Source: JANNFX01 sp031380225 (GTDB lineage: Bacteria; Pseudomonadota; Alphaproteobacteria; Rhizobiales; Hyphomicrobiaceae). Taken from it: DNA of 8,303 bases. Below are positions 6,584 to 8,303 of the stretch, piece by piece. The notes under the pieces are model-generated. The model was given only the letters and a program-made list of their open reading frames with translations, had not been told where the DNA came from and did not search any database. The position numbers and the translations under genes are program-made. The stretch is from contig JANNFX010000257.1 of NCBI GenBank assembly GCA_031380225.1, forward strand, positions 1 to 8,303. The letters are read 5' to 3'. How positions within the stretch are numbered: the first letter of the stretch is position 1; every line of letters begins with the position of its first letter.

Positions 6584-7585
6584 TTACGGCTTGCGGCGGC
6601 CGTTCGGGAGACCTCGCGCCCTAGCTTTCTTAGCTTTGGATTGCGGCGGCCCGGGCGTGCTGTCCTGCTCCATCATCGTCATGAACTCGTCGATGAACAG
6701 TTGCCGGGACATGTGGGCCGGGCCTTTTGGATTGGTGATGATGTAGATCGGCATGCTGGGGATGCTACGCTTGCCGAGAAGCGGCCATAGCCGGCCGGAT
6801 GCAACCTCAGGGGCCGCATAGCCTTCGGGGAGGAAGCATATGCCGACACCTAGGATGGTAAGTCTCTTTGCTTCCTCGAGGTGCGCAGAAATTCCCGCAA
6901 CGCGGCGGCCCAAGCCGTGAGTCAACCGGAAATCAGAGAGTTGATCGGGTTCATCCGAACCTGTGAGAATAAATGGCTCATCAGCCAGCGCGCGCGGATT
7001 GATGACGCGGTGGCCGTAGAGGGCATGACCGCGGCCGCAATACGGGCGATGCAACTCCTTAAACAGCGGCAGATATATCAACTCAGCGCGCTTGCGCAGC
7101 GACGGCGCCACGCCGATATCAATTTCCTGCCTGAGCAAAGCGTTTAATACATTTGACCAAGTTTCAACATCGACCTGAATCTCGATGTTCGGATACTTAC
7201 GGTGAAACGTAGAGATGGCATCGTCGAGGTGCCGGTCGACAAGATTGCTGATCAAGCGAATGCGGATGGTACCGCGAATCGATGGGGTGGCGTCGGACAT
7301 CGTCTCCGGTAAATGCCGGATGAAGTCGCTGAGGAGCGCACAATTTTCCGCCAGCCGCAGGCCCTCTTCGGTTAACAGAAAACCTTTGGGTCCGCGCTGG
7401 CACAGCCGCGTGTTAAGGCGCTGTTCCAATCGCTTCAGTGCCAAGCTGACAGCTGGCTGCTTGCGCCCTAACCGCTCTGCCGCCCGCGTGATACCGCCAG
7501 CCTCTACAATCACCAAAAAATACTTGAGCAGGTTCCAATCCATGTGCGGAAAACTGGCCGCCTTGTCATGCTTCGTGGTTGCCAT
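6584..7585 (-). CDS. LysR-type transcriptional regulator
   Basis: A 333-aa DNA-binding regulator, slightly longer than the usual 290-310. The winged helix-turn-helix covers about residues 16-75: DWNLLKYFLVIVEAGGITRA, then AERLGRKQPAVSLALKRLEQ, then the wing GPKGFLLTEEG. The co-inducer-binding half begins near GTIRIRLISN (about 105) and includes the hinge-type helix FHRKYPNIEI and the late motif LTILGVGICFLPEGYA. The C-terminus carries a basic tail, with KAKKARARG and GRRKP, beyond the normal fold. The ATG at 7585 has AGGA about 6 nt upstream; M15 is a possible alternative start without a clear ribosome site. It lies upstream of and co-directional with the ABC/ureohydrolase unit, so it probably controls that unit, perhaps with the imported compound or its product as co-inducer. 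It could also autoregulate. The ligand is unknown. Confidence 0.92.
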   Translation of the reverse strand: MATTKHDKAASFPHMDWNLLKYFLVIVEAGGITRAAERLGRKQPAVSLALKRLEQRLNTRLCQRGPKGFLLTEEGLRLAENCALLSDFIRHLPETMSDATPSIRGTIRIRLISNLVDRHLDDAISTFHRKYPNIEIQVDVETWSNVLNALLRQEIDIGVAPSLRKRAELIYLPLFKELHRPYCGRGHALYGHRVINPRALADEPFILTGSDEPDQLSDFRLTHGLGRRVAGISAHLEEAKRLTILGVGICFLPEGYAAPEVASGRLWPLLGKRSIPSMPIYIITNPKGPAHMSRQLFIDEFMTMMEQDSTPGPPQSKAKKARARGLPNGRRKP

Positions 7586-8107
7586 CTTGCGTCCTAGGCG
7601 TTGGGGACTAAGGATTGCTGATCGGGAAAATATAGCACATCGGCCCGCTGGAACTGAACCGCAAGCCGTTATAGTGACGAACGCACCGGTTCTGGCGCCA
7701 CTCAGGATTAGCCCAATTTTGGCTTCGGGAGATGCTCGGGCACGTTAAAGTTAGGCGGGACAAGCGGGCGTTCATACATGAGGTTACAATCGGCGATTAA
7801 GAACGTGATCCATTTACTTTGGTGATGGCTCAACGCACTGTGAAGCTGAGGTATCGGTTGCGAACAGCTCGCGATTTAGTTTCACATCAGGCCGGCTGTC
7901 GTACCGCGGCAGACACGAGGTTTGGGATGAGCGATCGCGAGATGCGTCCCGGGAGTGATCACATATTCGCCCAGGAACTTGATCGGAATTTGCTGAAGCT
8001 CTTCCCTGAAATTGTGAGATCGGGTGGCATTGCGGGCATCGCCAAGTAACGGCTTCCGCTCAGGCACAAGGTCTCGCACTAGATCAGAAACACCGGGTTC
8101 TGCTGCG
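7586..8107. other. 522-bp region without an intact gene
   Basis: This stretch separates the LysR-type regulator from the right-edge gene. It holds the regulator's likely promoter next to 7585, a short imperfect dyad at 7710-7724 (AGCC and GGCT arms around an AATTTT core), and, in its right part, a decayed LysR-like N-terminus on the + strand. The part from about 7740 to 7970 shows nothing I can name. No tRNA, riboswitch or insertion-sequence end was recognised. Confidence 0.6.
7629..7658 (-). promoter_or_regulatory. Possible sigma-70-like promoter of the LysR gene
   Basis: On the minus strand a good -10 hexamer TATATT (7629-7634) lies 44 bp before the regulator's ATG. A weak -35, TTCAGT (three of six consensus bases), sits 18 bp upstream. 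The -10 stands out in otherwise GC-rich DNA. The -35 is poor, so this is a tentative call. Confidence 0.3.
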
Positions 8108-8112
8108 ATGCT
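7978..8112 (+). pseudogene. Remnant of a LysR-type regulator N-terminus
   Basis: In the frame starting at 7978 the translation is LDRNLLKLFPEIVRSGGIAG followed by IAK and a stop at 8047-8049. It matches the first helices of a LysR-type HTH domain and lines up with DWNLLKYFLVIVEAGGITRA of the intact regulator nearby. After the stop the same frame gives RLPLRHK (compare ERLGRKQ). A shift of one frame near 8070 then gives GLALDQKHRVLLR, which fits the recognition-helix and linker sequence SLALKRLEQRLNTRL. A nonsense codon plus a frameshift in an otherwise recognisable domain suggest a decayed gene. No effector domain is visible. The alignment is short and made by eye, so chance similarity is not excluded. 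The upstream reading frame (from about 7819) shows nothing further of this family. Confidence 0.45.
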
Positions 8113-8303
8113 GGCGATTGGAGATGTTCAGGGACTTTGGCGGCGGTCTCTGATTCACTGGCCAGACGGCCGCCGCGACGACACAACGTCTGTGAATTGG
8201 TTACAGGGCCCCAACGATTACGCCGACTTGCGGATTCCCGCGCAGCGGCCAGACTTTTCGGGTGTCACCGCACTCAATGACCTGACGCGCGAGCAGATGT
8301 TGT
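8108..8303 (+). CDS. Conserved hypothetical protein, 3' truncated by window edge
   Basis: An open frame from ATG at 8108 to the right edge (65 codons). It begins MLAIGDVQGLWRRSLIHWPD and continues with SVNWLQGPNDYADLRIPAQR, then PDFSG. The pattern of a basic-aromatic opening, a T-x-V-x-WLQG strand, YADLRIP and RPDF resembles an uncharacterised protein family that I recall from alphaproteobacteria, which supports it as a real gene although only its start is visible. The ribosome site is weak (CCGGG about 11 nt upstream), and the start codon falls at the end of the LysR-like remnant, so the true start may differ. The function is unknown; no signal peptide or membrane segment is visible in this part. 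Confidence 0.6.
   Translation, partial: MLAIGDVQGLWRRSLIHWPDGRRDDTTSVNWLQGPNDYADLRIPAQRPDFSGVTALNDLTREQML

Noticed and set aside
6591..6651. Direct repeat TTGCGGCGGCC at 6591-6601 and 6641-6651
   Set aside because: It lies inside the codons of the regulator's basic, low-complexity C-terminal tail and is most simply a coding coincidence.
7710..7724. Short dyad AGCC...GGCT as a second LysR operator
   Set aside because: The arms are short, the spacing lacks the T-N11-A form, and its sequence differs from the 6536-6556 site.

Overview
The window looks like part of an alphaproteobacterial chromosome, probably Hyphomicrobiales-like. This rests on moderate-to-high GC, the style of the proteins, and a conserved hypothetical gene at the right edge; the genus cannot be told from the sequence alone. 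There are six complete protein-coding genes, one gene cut by each edge, and one apparent gene remnant. I saw no tRNA, rRNA, CRISPR array or insertion sequence.

Left part (1-1964, + strand): the 3' part of a large membrane protein. It joins an M50 (site-2-protease-like) zinc metalloprotease core to a HlyD-like adaptor/lipoyl-type C-terminal half. It converges on the next unit across 53 bp with no obvious hairpin terminator.

Centre (6457 down to 2018, - strand): a compact five-gene unit. In order of transcription it encodes an ABC permease, an ABC ATPase, an NMT1/TauA-type periplasmic binding protein, a 412-aa ureohydrolase (agmatinase/guanidine hydrolase superfamily), and a 71-aa secreted or membrane-anchored histidine-rich protein. 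The ureohydrolase keeps all six expected metal ligands, carries an Asp-Arg-His motif in place of Asp-Ala-His, and has two histidine-rich stretches. NMT1-type ABC transporters are known next to nickel-dependent guanidine hydrolase (GdmH) and guanidine carboxylase genes. The simplest reading is therefore uptake and hydrolysis of guanidine or a guanidino compound as a nitrogen source. The usual nickel-insertion partners (HypA/HypB-like) are not in the window; the His-rich tail, His-rich loop and small His-rich membrane protein may do the metal handling instead. The exact substrate is not proven.

Right part (7585 down to 6584, - strand): a LysR-type regulator directly upstream of the operon and in the same direction. 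The 126-bp gap between them holds a near-perfect 21-bp dyad with T-N11-A geometry, a good candidate operator.

Far right (7586-8303): about 520 bp without an intact gene. It contains the regulator's likely promoter and a decayed second LysR N-terminus on the + strand, broken by a stop codon and a frameshift. The start of a conserved hypothetical gene then runs off the edge.
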